A stretch of 64,000 nucleotides of DNA from DASRTE01 sp035656095 (GTDB lineage Bacteria; Actinomycetota; Actinomycetes; Jiangellales; Jiangellaceae): NCBI GenBank assembly GCA_035656095.1, contig DASRTE010000192.1, forward strand, positions 1 to 64,000. Reading direction: 5' to 3'. Below, piece by piece: positions 53,073 to 61,388 of this stretch; within the stretch, counting starts at the first letter, position 1; every line of letters begins with the position of its first letter. Below the pieces are notes generated by a model that saw only the letters and a program-made list of their open reading frames with translations, did no database searches and was not told the origin of the DNA. The translations under genes were made by a program, and so were the position numbers.

Positions 53073-54998
53073 GTGGACACGCATGTCTACGACGCGCCGG
53101 TGGGCCGTTTCCTCGATGGCCGCTACCGCGTCGAGGCGACGCTCGCGCGTGGCGGCATGGCGACCGTCTACCGTGCGCTCGACACCCGGCTGGACCGGGT
53201 CGTCGCCCTCAAGGTCATGCATCCGGAGCTTGCCGTCGACGACGAGTTCGTCGCGCGGTTCATCGGCGAGGCGCGCTCCGCGGCACAGCTGGCCCATCCC
53301 GCCGTCGTGGCCGTCTTCGACCAGGGCGAGGACGACGGCGCGGTGTTCCTGGCGATGGAGTACGTCGGGGGCCGCACGCTGCGCCAGGTCCTGCGCGACC
53401 GTGGCCGACTGGCACCGGACCACGCGCTCGATCTGATCGAGCCGGTGCTCGCCGCCCTCGGCGCAGCGCACGCGGCCGGAATCGTCCACCGTGACGTCAA
53501 GCCCGAGAACGTGCTGGTCGGCGACGACGGCCGGGTCAAGGTGGCTGACTTCGGCCTGGCCCGTGCTCTCAGCGACGCCTCGACGGCGACCCGTGGTCTG
53601 CTGCTCGGCACCGTCAACTACATCTCTCCCGAGCAGGCGCTCGGCGAAGGAGCGACACCACGCTCCGACGTCTACTCCGCCGGCGTGATGCTCTACGAGA
53701 TGCTGACCGGCGTGGCACCGCACACGGGGGCCACCGACTTCGTCGTGGTCCGCAGCCACATCGAGAACGACGTCCCCGCACCGTCCTCGGTCCAGCCCGG
53801 CGTGCCGCGCTCCGTCGACGGACTGGTCAGGCGCGCGACCGCGCGCGATCCGATGCAGCGCTTCGGCGATGCCGCCGAGTTCACCGATGCCGTCCGCAGC
53901 GCCCGGGGCCCGGCTGTGCCCGGACTCGAGCCGCGCGACGTCGCGGGTGTGACGGTCGCCGAGGCATTGACGGCGGCTGCCGCGCCTGCTGACACGGCCC
54001 GCCGGACCAACCATACGACGGTCATCCCACCGGCTCCTGGGCCCGTTCGGAGGCCGGCCGGACGCGAGGCGGGCCACGCGGCCGGCCGCCGACAGGCAAA
54101 GCCGCGCAGGCCGTGGCGCGGGCCCCTGGCGTTCACGCTGGTCCTGCTGCTCGCACTCGCCGCCGCTGTGGCGGCGTGGTGGTACGGAACCGGTCGCTAC
54201 ACGGCGACTCCGTCTCTTCTCAACGTCACCGTGGCCGAAGCGCGCGTCATCGCCGAAGCCGAGGGGCTGACGGTCGTCGAGGCAGGCGAGCAGTACTCCG
54301 AGGTGGTGGCGGCGGGCCTGGTGGCAACGACCGAGCCGGGCCCGGGCGAGCGGATCCTGCGAGACGACCCGATCGAGCTGACGATCTCCCTGGGGCCCGA
54401 ACGGTACGAGGTGCCAGAGCTTGTCGGCCTGACCCGGGAGGAAGCCGAGCAGGCGCTCGCCGATGCACACGTCGGGCTCGGAGAGGTCGACGAGGCGTTC
54501 GACGAGGAGGTACCGAAGAACGTCGTGATCTCGCAGGGCGTCGACGCAGCCGAGCTCGTCCGCCGCGACGCGACGGTCTCGATCACCGTCAGCAAGGGAC
54601 GTGAGGCCATCGCGATCGAGGACTTCACCGGCCGGCCGGCGGCCGAAGCCGAGCAGGCCCTGTCCGATGCCGGCTTCGAGGTCTCGGTGCAGCAGACGTT
54701 CGACGACGAGGTTCCGGCCGGCGTGGTGATTCGGCAGGAACCGTCCAGTGGCACCGGCTATCGCGGCGACCAGGTCCAGCTCGAGGTCTCCACGGGTTCG
54801 AGGGACGGCAAGATCGAGGTGCCGTCCGTCGTGGGCATGCACGTGGACCAGGCGCGGCAGGTGCTCGAGGAGCTCGGCTTCCGCGTGCAGGTGAGGGGCG
54901 GCATCTTCGGAGGTCGGCAGGTGCAGAGCCAGAACCCCGAGGCCGGCCAGGTCCGCGAACGCGGCACCGTCGTCCGGCTCAACCTCTCCTGGTTTTGA
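53073..54998 (+). CDS. PASTA-domain serine/threonine protein kinase
   Basis: The 641-residue kinase has an intact catalytic domain (13-290): ARGGMATVYRALD, the Lys in VVALKVMHP, IVHRDVKPENVLV, VKVADFGLARAL and GTVNYISPEQAL. A basic juxtamembrane stretch and one membrane helix (about 350-372) lead to four extracellular PASTA repeats (about 380-641), each with the EAEQAL and VISQ or VIRQ pattern. PASTA kinases sense peptidoglycan fragments or lipid II and control growth. The start GTG coincides with the predicted transcription start. The next gene overlaps its stop (TTGA). Confidence 0.93.
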   Translation: MDTHVYDAPVGRFLDGRYRVEATLARGGMATVYRALDTRLDRVVALKVMHPELAVDDEFVARFIGEARSAAQLAHPAVVAVFDQGEDDGAVFLAMEYVGGRTLRQVLRDRGRLAPDHALDLIEPVLAALGAAHAAGIVHRDVKPENVLVGDDGRVKVADFGLARALSDASTATRGLLLGTVNYISPEQALGEGATPRSDVYSAGVMLYEMLTGVAPHTGATDFVVVRSHIENDVPAPSSVQPGVPRSVDGLVRRATARDPMQRFGDAAEFTDAVRSARGPAVPGLEPRDVAGVTVAEALTAAAAPADTARRTNHTTVIPPAPGPVRRPAGREAGHAAGRRQAKPRRPWRGPLAFTLVLLLALAAAVAAWWYGTGRYTATPSLLNVTVAEARVIAEAEGLTVVEAGEQYSEVVAAGLVATTEPGPGERILRDDPIELTISLGPERYEVPELVGLTREEAEQALADAHVGLGEVDEAFDEEVPKNVVISQGVDAAELVRRDATVSITVSKGREAIAIEDFTGRPAAEAEQALSDAGFEVSVQQTFDDEVPAGVVIRQEPSSGTGYRGDQVQLEVSTGSRDGKIEVPSVVGMHVDQARQVLEELGFRVQVRGGIFGGRQVQSQNPEAGQVRERGTVVRLNLSWF

Positions 54999-55846
54999 CC
55001 GCCTCGCCGGCCGCGCTCGGGACGCACCTGTCGCTGCACGGCGATCTCGCCGGTGTTCCCGCGCGAGCGGCCGCGATGGGCGCACAGGCAGTGCAACTCT
55101 TTCTCGGCAACCCGCGCGGCTGGGCGACGCCGGCCGGCCTGCCGGCCGCTGACGCCGCCTTCCGCGAGGCGGCCGCCGACCGTGGTCTGCTCGTGCTGGT
55201 GCACTCCGCCTATCTGGTCAACCTCGCCTCCCCGACCGCCCTGACCTATGAACGTTCGGTCACCAGCGTCGCGCACGCGCTCGCGCGCGGGACGGCCGTC
55301 GGTGCGGTCGGCGTCGTCGTCCACACCGGCTCCTACGTGACCGACGGTGGGCGCGATACGGCGATGCGGCAGGTTCGGCAGGCCCTGCTGCCGATGCTCG
55401 ACGTGCTTCCCGACGCCGCTCCGGACCTCCTGTTGGAGCCGACCGCGGGGCAGGGCAGATCGCTGGCCGCCCGGGTCGACGACCTCGAGGCGTACCTGGA
55501 CGCGCTCGACCGGCACCCGAGGGTGCGGATCTGCCTGGACACCTGCCATGCCTTCGTGGCCGGCCACGACCTGGCGGCCGGCGGCATGACCGTGATGCTG
55601 GACCACCTGGTCACGGTCACCGGTGCCGGCCGGCTGGCCGCCGTCCACGCGAACGACTCCGCACACGGCTGCGGCTCCTTCCGGGACCGGCACGAGCGCA
55701 TCGGCCGGGGCCGCATCGGCCTCGAGCCCTTCCGTGACCTGCTCGCACATCCGGCCGTCACCGGGCTTCCTGTCGTTCTGGAGACGCCGGGTGGATCGGT
55801 TGCCCACGCCGAGGACATCGGCCTGCTCGACAGCCTTCGCCCATGA
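54995..55846 (+). CDS. Endonuclease IV-like TIM-barrel protein
   Basis: The 283-residue protein matches the AP endonuclease family 2: LGTHLSLHGDLAGVPARAAA, MGAQAVQLFLGNPRGW, LVLVHSAYLVNLASP, VVVHTGSYV, DLLLEPTAGQG, RICLDTCHAFVAGHDL and VHANDSAHGCGSFRDRHERI. The zinc ligands of Nfo (His, Glu, Asp, His sets) are recognisable, so cleavage at abasic sites is likely. It begins with TTG, overlapping the kinase stop, and overlaps the next gene by ATGA. Confidence 0.88.
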   Translation: MTASPAALGTHLSLHGDLAGVPARAAAMGAQAVQLFLGNPRGWATPAGLPAADAAFREAAADRGLLVLVHSAYLVNLASPTALTYERSVTSVAHALARGTAVGAVGVVVHTGSYVTDGGRDTAMRQVRQALLPMLDVLPDAAPDLLLEPTAGQGRSLAARVDDLEAYLDALDRHPRVRICLDTCHAFVAGHDLAAGGMTVMLDHLVTVTGAGRLAAVHANDSAHGCGSFRDRHERIGRGRIGLEPFRDLLAHPAVTGLPVVLETPGGSVAHAEDIGLLDSLRP

Positions 55847-56742
55847 GCACGGGCGAGTCGCCGCGGACGTCGGCGCTGGCGACGCTGGCGCTGCTCTCGG
55901 TGACGGCGACGTGGGGGTCCACGTTCTTCCTCATCAAGGATCTGCTCGACAGGGTGCCGGTGGCCGACTTCCTGGCCGTGCGCTTCACCGTCGCGGCGGC
56001 GGCGCTGTTCCTGGTCGCGCCACGGGCGGTCGGCCGACTCTCGCCGCTTGCCCGCCGCCGCGGCGTGGTGCTCGGGCTCGTGTACGGCGCAGCCCAGCTG
56101 CTGCAGACCGCCGGGCTCGGCCAGACCTCCGCCTCCGTGTCGGGCTTCGTGACCGGGATGTACGTCGTCATGACACCGCTGTTCGCGGCGCTGCTGTTCC
56201 GGACCCGGGTCGACCGCACGGCATGGATCGCCGTCGGGCTGGCCACGGGCGGGCTGGCATTGCTGTCCCTGCAGGGGCTGGTGTTCGGCCTCGGTGAGTC
56301 GCTGACGCTCGCCGCCGCGGCGCTGTACGCCCTGCACATCGTCGGTCTCGGCGCATGGTCTGCGCCGGCGGATGCACTGGGGCTCTCGGTGCTGCAGATC
56401 GCCGTCATCGCGGCCGTCTGCTGGGCAGGGGCCATCCCGGGCGGAGTCGTGCTGCCGGCGAGTGGACCCGACTGGGCCTCGATGCTCTACATGGCGCTGG
56501 TCGCGGGCGCGTTCGCCCTCCTCGCGCAGACCTGGGCGCAGGCACACATGTCCGCGACGCGCGCCGCCGTCGTCATGACCATGGAGCCGGTGTTCGCGGC
56601 GGGCTTCGCGGTCGCCTTCGGAGGCGAGAGCCTGACCGTACGGATGGTGGCCGGCGGCGCCCTGGTCGTGGCGGCGATGTACCTGAGCGAGCTCGGCCCG
56701 CGCCACGGCCGGGACGCGGAGGTGACCCACCTGGTCACCTGA
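55843..56742 (+). CDS. EamA/DMT family transporter
   Basis: The 299-residue protein has ten hydrophobic helices in two EamA halves, with the N-terminal motif TATWGSTFFLIKDLLDRVPV and PRAVGRLSPLARRRGVVLG after helix 2, and the second half near LGESLTLAAAALYALHIVGL. It belongs to the drug/metabolite transporter superfamily (plasma membrane, substrate unknown). The ATGA overlap with the endonuclease gene makes a three-gene unit with the kinase. Confidence 0.87.
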   Translation: MSTGESPRTSALATLALLSVTATWGSTFFLIKDLLDRVPVADFLAVRFTVAAAALFLVAPRAVGRLSPLARRRGVVLGLVYGAAQLLQTAGLGQTSASVSGFVTGMYVVMTPLFAALLFRTRVDRTAWIAVGLATGGLALLSLQGLVFGLGESLTLAAAALYALHIVGLGAWSAPADALGLSVLQIAVIAAVCWAGAIPGGVVLPASGPDWASMLYMALVAGAFALLAQTWAQAHMSATRAAVVMTMEPVFAAGFAVAFGGESLTVRMVAGGALVVAAMYLSELGPRHGRDAEVTHLVT

Positions 56743-56784
56743 GCGGGTTGTCGCATCGGGAGCCCGACGTGCGGGTCTTCGCCG

Positions 56785-57156
56785 CTACGCCCGGGGCGGT
56801 ATCTGCTGGACGGCCCAGCCGTTGCCGTCGGGATCGCTGAAGAAGACGAACGAGCCCCACGGGAACTCCTGGACGTCGCTGACATCCACGCCGCGCTCGA
56901 GGAGTTCCGCGCGCGCGGCATGGATGTCCGAGACCACCAGCTGCATGCCCTTGACCGAGCCCGGCGGTGCATCCACGATGCCGGTCCCGAGCGCGATCGA
57001 ACACGCTGATCCGGGAGGCGTGAGCTGAACGAACCGAACCTCATCGCTGACCCGGTGGTCGTGGTCGGCGTTGAAGCCGGCCCGCTCGGTGTAGAAGGTC
57101 TTCGCCCTGTCCACATCGGAGACGGGAACCGCCACCAGTTCGAGCTTCCAATCCAT
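56785..57156 (-). CDS. VOC-family (glyoxalase-like) protein
   Basis: The 123-residue single-domain protein reads WKLELVAVPVSDVDRAKTFY, VRFVQLTPPGSACSIALG, MQLVVSDIHAARAELLERGV and FVFFSDPDGNGWAVQQIPPR, the standard glyoxalase/bleomycin-resistance fold. No substrate is indicated. ATG at 57156 follows GGAAGG at seven bases. It is divergent from the lactonase-MarR operon. Confidence 0.87.
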   Translation of the reverse strand: MDWKLELVAVPVSDVDRAKTFYTERAGFNADHDHRVSDEVRFVQLTPPGSACSIALGTGIVDAPPGSVKGMQLVVSDIHAARAELLERGVDVSDVQEFPWGSFVFFSDPDGNGWAVQQIPPRA

Positions 57157-57289
57157 GACGCGCCTTCCGTTCGGCTGATCGTGACGGTCGACGGCCCGAG
57201 GGGCCGGCGGCGAGACGACGCTATCGACAGCGACCGACATCCCGAGAGATCCACAGTGGCACGAGGCGGTGCCGCAGGGAAAAAGAAAG

Positions 57290-57317
57290 TTGACACGACA
57301 TACATGTCGTGTAATCT
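57290..57317 (+). promoter_or_regulatory. Promoter with MarR-type operator
   Basis: TTGACA (57290-57295), 16 bp, then TAATCT (57312-57317). The spacer is filled by a near-continuous palindrome, ACACGACAT-AC-ATGTCGTGT (57293-57312, 9-bp perfect arms). A repressor here would block polymerase directly. The MarR gene two positions downstream is the likely regulator, giving autoregulation. Confidence 0.75.
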
Positions 57318-57354
57318 ATCTTCCCACCATCAACCGACTCAGAAGGCACTGACG

Positions 57355-58236
57355 ATGATGATCCAGCGCGACCCGATCTCTCGGATATCCGTCCTCAGCA
57401 CCGGCACGGTACAGATCCGACCCGAACACGTCGGCCCGACCCGGAAGAACACCTACCTGTGGCTGGCGACGTCCCAGCAGTGGACCGAGCCGAGGCCCAT
57501 CAACACGTACGTCATCGAGCATCGCAACGGGCTGGTGCTCTTCGACACCGGCCAGGACCGCAGGTCGGTCACAGACCCGGGCTACTTCCCGGGCGGGCTC
57601 ACCGGCGTCATCTACGACCGTCTGGCCCGCTTCGACATAGGCCCGGACCAGACCTTGACCGGACAGCTGGCCACGCTCGGCCACCGGATCGACGACGTCC
57701 ACACCGCCGTCCTCTCGCACCTCCACCAGGACCACATCGGCGGCCTGCCCGAACTCGGCCACGCCACCATCGTGGTCAGCGCGGACGAGTGGTCGTCCAT
57801 GCAGCGGCCGCTGGCCGCCCCCCGCGGCTTCCTCCGCGCGCACATCGACCTGGCCGGGCTGCGCTGGAACCGGATACACCCCGAACCGCTGAGCGAGGCC
57901 GATCTCGCACCGTTCACGTCCGGGCACGACCTGTTCGGCGACGGCAGCCTCGTCCTGCTGCCCACACCGGGGCACACGCCCGGATCGGTGTCCCTGATGG
58001 TCCGTCGACCCGATCACGCGCCCCTGCTGATGGTCGGTGACCTGACCTACGACGCGGATCTGCTCGCCGCCGGGCACGTGCCCGGGGCAGGCAGCAAGAG
58101 GCGGATGCGGGACGCCGTCGCCGCAGTGAACGCGCTGCGCCGGCGCCGGCCGGACCTGACCGTGCTGGCGGCACACGACCCGACCGCGACCGACCGGCTG
58201 GCCACCTCGCTCTCCGCCGACGTGGCGCAGCCATGA
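57355..58236 (+). CDS. Metallo-beta-lactamase fold hydrolase (AHL-lactonase-like)
   Basis: The 293-residue protein has the metal motif TAVLSHLHQDHIGGLPELG (HxHxDH), the later ligands in LPTPGHTPGSVSLM (His) and LMVGDLTYDADLL (Asp), and AAHDPT at the C-terminus (His). NTYVIEHRNGLVLFDTGQDR is the N-terminal signature seen in N-acyl-homoserine lactonases of the AiiA/AttM type. A lactonase activity is plausible but not proven. AGAAGG precedes the ATG. It overlaps the MarR gene by ATGA. Confidence 0.85.
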   Translation: MMIQRDPISRISVLSTGTVQIRPEHVGPTRKNTYLWLATSQQWTEPRPINTYVIEHRNGLVLFDTGQDRRSVTDPGYFPGGLTGVIYDRLARFDIGPDQTLTGQLATLGHRIDDVHTAVLSHLHQDHIGGLPELGHATIVVSADEWSSMQRPLAAPRGFLRAHIDLAGLRWNRIHPEPLSEADLAPFTSGHDLFGDGSLVLLPTPGHTPGSVSLMVRRPDHAPLLMVGDLTYDADLLAAGHVPGAGSKRRMRDAVAAVNALRRRRPDLTVLAAHDPTATDRLATSLSADVAQP

Positions 58237-58718
58237 GAGTCGCGGAGGAGCTCCGCTACCTCATCCTGGCGATCCAGCGCGAGGGCAACCGGCTGCTGGC
58301 CTCGGAGCTACGGCCGCTGGGCGTGACCCCTTCGCAGGCCGAGGTACTGCGCGTGCTCGGTGACCACGGACCGCTGACCCTCACCGCGCTCGGCGAGCTC
58401 CTGGTCTGCGAGACCGGCAACAGCCCGAGCCGCCTGGTCGACCGCCTCGTCGCCCAGGACCTGGTCCGGCGGGACATCGACCCGGAAGACAGGCGGTACG
58501 TCACGCTGAGCCTCACGACAGACGGTGAGGGCCTCAGTCGCCGCATCTGCGCGGTGGAGGAACTCCTCTACTCGACGATCGACGAGCTCGTCGCCGACCA
58601 CGATGTCGACGAGACCCTCGGCACGCTGCGCGCGCTCGCCGCGGCGTTCCCGGCCGGCCGTGCGGTGGCACGCCGCCGTGACGCCGCCGGCACCCAGCAA
58701 CGGGCGAGGACGACATGA
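58233..58718 (+). CDS. MarR-family transcriptional regulator
   Basis: The 161-residue winged-helix protein reads LGVTPSQAEVLRVLGDHGPL, LTALGELLVCETGNSPSRLV and DRLVAQDLVRRDIDPEDRRY, the MarR HTH and wing with the conserved DxR. A single Cys lies in the HTH region (LLVCETGN), possibly redox-sensitive. It is translationally coupled on both sides (ATGA overlaps). The 20-bp palindrome in the operon promoter is its probable site. Confidence 0.9.
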   Translation: MRVAEELRYLILAIQREGNRLLASELRPLGVTPSQAEVLRVLGDHGPLTLTALGELLVCETGNSPSRLVDRLVAQDLVRRDIDPEDRRYVTLSLTTDGEGLSRRICAVEELLYSTIDELVADHDVDETLGTLRALAAAFPAGRAVARRRDAAGTQQRARTT

Positions 58719-59122
58719 TGAGGGCCCAGCACGCCACGTCGGCCATTCCCGCGACTCCGGCCGACGTACGCCGCCTGCTCCTGGATCCCCTCGCCCTGCC
58801 GTCGTGGAACCCGGCCTTCCAGTCGATCGACGGCCCCACGCGACCTGCGGCTGGAACCCGGTACGCGATCCGCGTGCGCCCCGGCCTCACCGGATCGCTG
58901 GAGTACACGCGGATCGGTCACGATCGCATCGACATCGCCTGGCACGTCCCCGGGTTCTACGAGACGGGCTCATGGACGATCGAGCCGTCCGGCGGGGGAA
59001 CGCTCGCCCATCACCGGTTCCAGCACACCGGCCCGCTGGCGTCGGCTCTGCATCACGCGTACCGGGGAGTCGCTGCACTCCGTGTGGAGCGTCTTGCCCG
59101 CGCGCTCGACCCGGCCGGGTAG
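58715..59122 (+). CDS. SRPBCC family protein
   Basis: The 135-residue protein reads TSAIPATPADVRRLLLDPLA followed by LPSWNPAFQSIDGP and FYETGSWTIEPSGGGTLAHH, the polyketide cyclase/START-like SRPBCC pattern with a hydrophobic cavity. It is third in the lactonase-MarR operon, overlapping by four bases, so it may bind or process the same hydrophobic ligand. Function otherwise unknown. Confidence 0.82.
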   Translation: MMRAQHATSAIPATPADVRRLLLDPLALPSWNPAFQSIDGPTRPAAGTRYAIRVRPGLTGSLEYTRIGHDRIDIAWHVPGFYETGSWTIEPSGGGTLAHHRFQHTGPLASALHHAYRGVAALRVERLARALDPAG

Positions 59123-59261
59123 CTGGGCCGGATCTCCTCCAATTCATCGCTGAGGACCGCGGATACGAAGATCTACGTCAACGTGTCCGCGATACCCAGA
59201 GACCGGTGATCGACCCAGCCGCGGATGTCGTACGTGTCACCATCGACCCGTGGTCGATGCC

Positions 59262-59723
59262 ATGAGATACGACACGACCGTCACGGCCGACCGCCGGCGC
59301 CGCGTGATCGTTCCCATCCCGTTCGAGCCCGACGACGTGTGGGGGCCCAAGGCGATTCACCATGTCGCGGGGACGGTCAATGGCATGCGCGTGCGGGCGG
59401 TGGTCGAGCCCTTGGGCGACGGCCACGGCATCGTGCTCGGCGCTGCCTGGCGCCGCGATTGCGGCATCGCGCCCGGCGACGAGGTTGCCGTCGTGCTTGT
59501 ACCGGAGGGACCCCAGCGCGCCGACCTGTCACCCGACGTCGCGGCGGCCCTGGACGCAGAGCCTGCGGCGGGGGCGTTCTTCGACTCGATCGCGCAGTTC
59601 TACCGTAACGCGTACCTCCGCTGGATCGACGCCACCAAGCGGAGCCCGGCCAACCGGGCTGCCCGGATCGCGGAGATGGTCGAGCTGCTGAAGGCAGGTA
59701 CCAAGGAACGTCCGCGCGGGTGA
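59262..59723 (+). CDS. YdeI/OmpD-associated (DUF1905) family protein
   Basis: The 153-residue protein has an N-terminal DUF1905 beta-domain (VIVPIPFEPDDVWGPKAIHH, GIAPGDEVAVVLVPEGPQR) and a C-terminal YdeI-like helical domain (FFDSIAQFYRNAYLRWIDAT, SPANRAARIAEMVELLKAGT). Function unknown. ATG 59262 is preferred; an in-frame GTG lies at 59250. It is convergent with the ABC permease remnant. Confidence 0.83.
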   Translation: MRYDTTVTADRRRRVIVPIPFEPDDVWGPKAIHHVAGTVNGMRVRAVVEPLGDGHGIVLGAAWRRDCGIAPGDEVAVVLVPEGPQRADLSPDVAAALDAEPAAGAFFDSIAQFYRNAYLRWIDATKRSPANRAARIAEMVELLKAGTKERPRG

Positions 59724-59729
59724 GCCGGT

Positions 59730-60431
59730 TCAGCGGGACTGGCTGCGCCTGAACAGGGACATCGATGCGACGAAGGCCGTCACGGCGATGGCTCCGAACC
59801 AGGCGACCGCCGTCCAGCCGCTGCGGCCGACCGGCGTACCCATGAGCAGCGCGCGGATCGTCTCGACCATCGGCGTGACCGGCTGGTTGTCCGCGAACCC
59901 GTGCCGGACCGCTGGCATGGTGTCGGGCGGGACGAAGGCGCTGCTCACGTAAGGCAGGAAGAGGACGAAGAAGGTGAACGCACTGGCCGCCTCGACACTC
60001 TTCGCGACCAGGCCGACCACGACCGAAACCCAGGAGATCGCCAGCACGAACAGCAGCACCATCGCCAGCGCGCCCAGGTAGCCCAGGGCGCTCGCCTCGG
60101 GCCGGAAACCGACGAGGACGGCCACGTCGATGATGACCACAGTCGAGAACACGTTCCTCGCCATGCTGGCCACGACGTGCCCGGTCAGGACCGCGGAACC
60201 GACGATGGGAAGCGACCGGAAGCGGTCGACCACCCCGGTCTGCATATCGGCGCTCACACTCACCGCCGTCGTCGAGGCGCCGCAGCCGGCGCAGAGCAAG
60301 ATGATCCCCGGAACGACGTAGGTGACGTACTCGGTGCCGGTGTCGATCGCGCCGCCGAACACGTAGACGAACAGCAGCATCAGCATGACGGGAAGCATCA
60401 CGGAGATCAGCAACGACTCGAGGTCGCGCAC
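59730..60431 (-). pseudogene. ABC-2 (DrrB-like) permease, 5' end lost
   Basis: The frame gives SLLISVMLPVMLMLLFVYVF, GGAIDTGTEYVTYVVPGIIL, SVSADMQTGVVDRFRSLPIV and the remaining helices to the C-terminus, matching daunorubicin-type (DrrB) efflux permeases of about 250-280 residues. The first 20-30 residues with the normal start are missing; the frame instead runs into the end of the ATPase gene. A GTG at 60431 could still give a 233-residue product without the N-terminal helix, so residual function is doubtful. Confidence 0.65.
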
Positions 60432-60441
60432 GTTGTGGCGG

Positions 60442-60507
60442 ATCGGTGAGCTCGAGGAACACGTCGTCGAACGAGGGCCGGGTAAGCTCCATCGACTCGC
60501 CGCCGTC
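60442..60507 (-). pseudogene. C-terminal tip of a DrrA-like ABC ATPase
   Basis: The minus strand encodes MELTRPSFDDVFLELTD just before and overlapping the permease frame. This is the typical C-terminal end of daunorubicin-type ABC ATPases (RPSLDDVFLxLT). Everything upstream, including the Walker motifs, is gone; the plus strand there encodes a TetR tail instead. Confidence 0.6.
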
Positions 60508-60697
60508 CAACGGCGACCTGCTCCGTCGGGTGATCGATCCGGCGCGATTCCCCGCCGTGCACGCCTCGGTCGCCGCCGGTGCGTGGGACGAACCGCCGGA
60601 GTACACCGACGAGGACGCCAAATTCGGCCTGCACCGTGTGCTCGACGGCGTGGAGGTGCTCGTGAAGCGTCGGGCCCGCGAGACCGCCGCACAGTGA
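60446..60697 (+). pseudogene. TetR/AcrR regulator, C-terminal fragment
   Basis: From about 60507 the frame reads GDLLRRVIDPARFPAVHASV, AAGAWDEPPEYTDEDAKFGL and HRVLDGVEVLVKRRARETAA, the ligand-domain C-terminus of TetR/AcrR repressors that often control DrrAB-like exporters. The DNA-binding half is missing. The first 20 residues of the frame are antisense to the ATPase fragment and have no family similarity. Confidence 0.6.
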
Positions 60698-60717
60698 ACC
60701 GGCTCGGCACCTGCGGC

Positions 60718-60782
60718 CCGGATTCGATGCAGTGACGTGCTCGCACAAACCGTCTCTGCCCGCGGACAGTCGGCCGGTGCGT
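60718..60782. repeat. Imperfect direct repeat A flanking the UBP zinc-finger gene
   Basis: These 65 bases resemble 61277-61342: shared blocks include CCGGATTCGATGC, GTGACGTG, AACCGTCT and GCGGACAGTCGG, with about ten differences and one gap. It starts 20 bp after the TetR fragment. Confidence 0.7.
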
Positions 60783-60907
60783 TGAGCTCCTGATACAGCG
60801 GAGGGCGGAAGCGGGATCATCTCGTCGCGGGGGCGGTACGAAGGAAAGCCCACGCGGGTGAAGCGTTGGACGTCGTGCGTACCCTCACAAGCGGTGGGAG
60901 GTGCTCC

Positions 60908-60976
60908 GTGATTCCGACAATGATGGTGTTCGGTCTTGTCATCGGCCGGTGTGGCGGCTCGCCCGGCCATGACTGA
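60908..60976 (+). CDS. Short frame (22 aa) overlapping the UBP gene start
   Basis: GTG at 60908, preceded by GGGAGG, encodes MIPTMMVFGLVIGRCGGSPG and then HD. The TGA overlaps the UBP gene at 60969. It looks like the first helix of a small membrane protein that has been truncated; it may now serve only to couple translation. Confidence 0.3.
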   Translation: MIPTMMVFGLVIGRCGGSPGHD

Positions 60977-61265
60977 CGACGCCTGCACCCATCTCGACCA
61001 GGTCGACACGGCGGCACGGCCTTCAGCCGAGGGTTGCGAGGACTGCCTCCGGGAGGGACAACGGTGGATTCACCTGCGGATGTGCCGGATCTGTGGCCAT
61101 ATCGGCTGCTGCGACTCGTCGCCGGCGAGGCACGCGACTGCGCACAACGCCGGCACCGGCCACCCCGTGGTGTCCTCCTTCGAACCGGGCGAGGACTGGT
61201 GGTGGTGTTACCGCGACACGGTGTCGTTCACCGTCGATGATCTGCCGAACTTCTCCCACGCTTGA
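60969..61265 (+). CDS. UBP-type zinc finger protein
   Basis: The 98-residue protein consists of one ZnF-UBP domain: CTHLDQVDTAARPSAEGCED, CLREGQRWIHLRMCRICGHI, GCCDSSPARHATAHNAGTGH and PVVSSFEPGEDWWWCY. The Cys/His ligands for the zinc sites are present. Eukaryotic members bind the ubiquitin C-terminal Gly-Gly; the bacterial role is unknown. It is flanked by imperfect 65-bp direct repeats. ATG 60969 is chosen. Confidence 0.88.
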   Translation: MTDDACTHLDQVDTAARPSAEGCEDCLREGQRWIHLRMCRICGHIGCCDSSPARHATAHNAGTGHPVVSSFEPGEDWWWCYRDTVSFTVDDLPNFSHA

Positions 61266-61276
61266 CACGTACGCGT

Positions 61277-61342
61277 CCGGATTCGATGCGGTGACGTGTT
61301 CGTAACGAACCGTCTTGGCCTGCGGACAGTCGGCTGGTCCGT
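61277..61342. repeat. Imperfect direct repeat B, upstream of DAHP synthase
   Basis: This is the partner of repeat A, 559 bp away. It ends 46 bp before the GTG of the DAHP synthase gene, so it probably contains or overlaps that gene's promoter region. Confidence 0.7.
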
Positions 61343-61388
61343 CGGCTGCCGAGACTACTGTCGATTCTCCGAAGGCAAGGGGATCCCG

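Noticed and set aside
53073..54998. Naming the PASTA kinase PknL from its metF-synthase neighbourhood
   Set aside because: As I recall, mycobacterial PknL is shorter and lacks PASTA repeats, so the name would mislead. The neighbourhood similarity is noted only as context.
52728..55085. A 785-codon open frame on the minus strand across the kinase and synthase genes
   Set aside because: It is the antisense shadow of two well-supported genes in GC-rich DNA. It shows no domain and its composition follows the opposite strand's third-codon bias.
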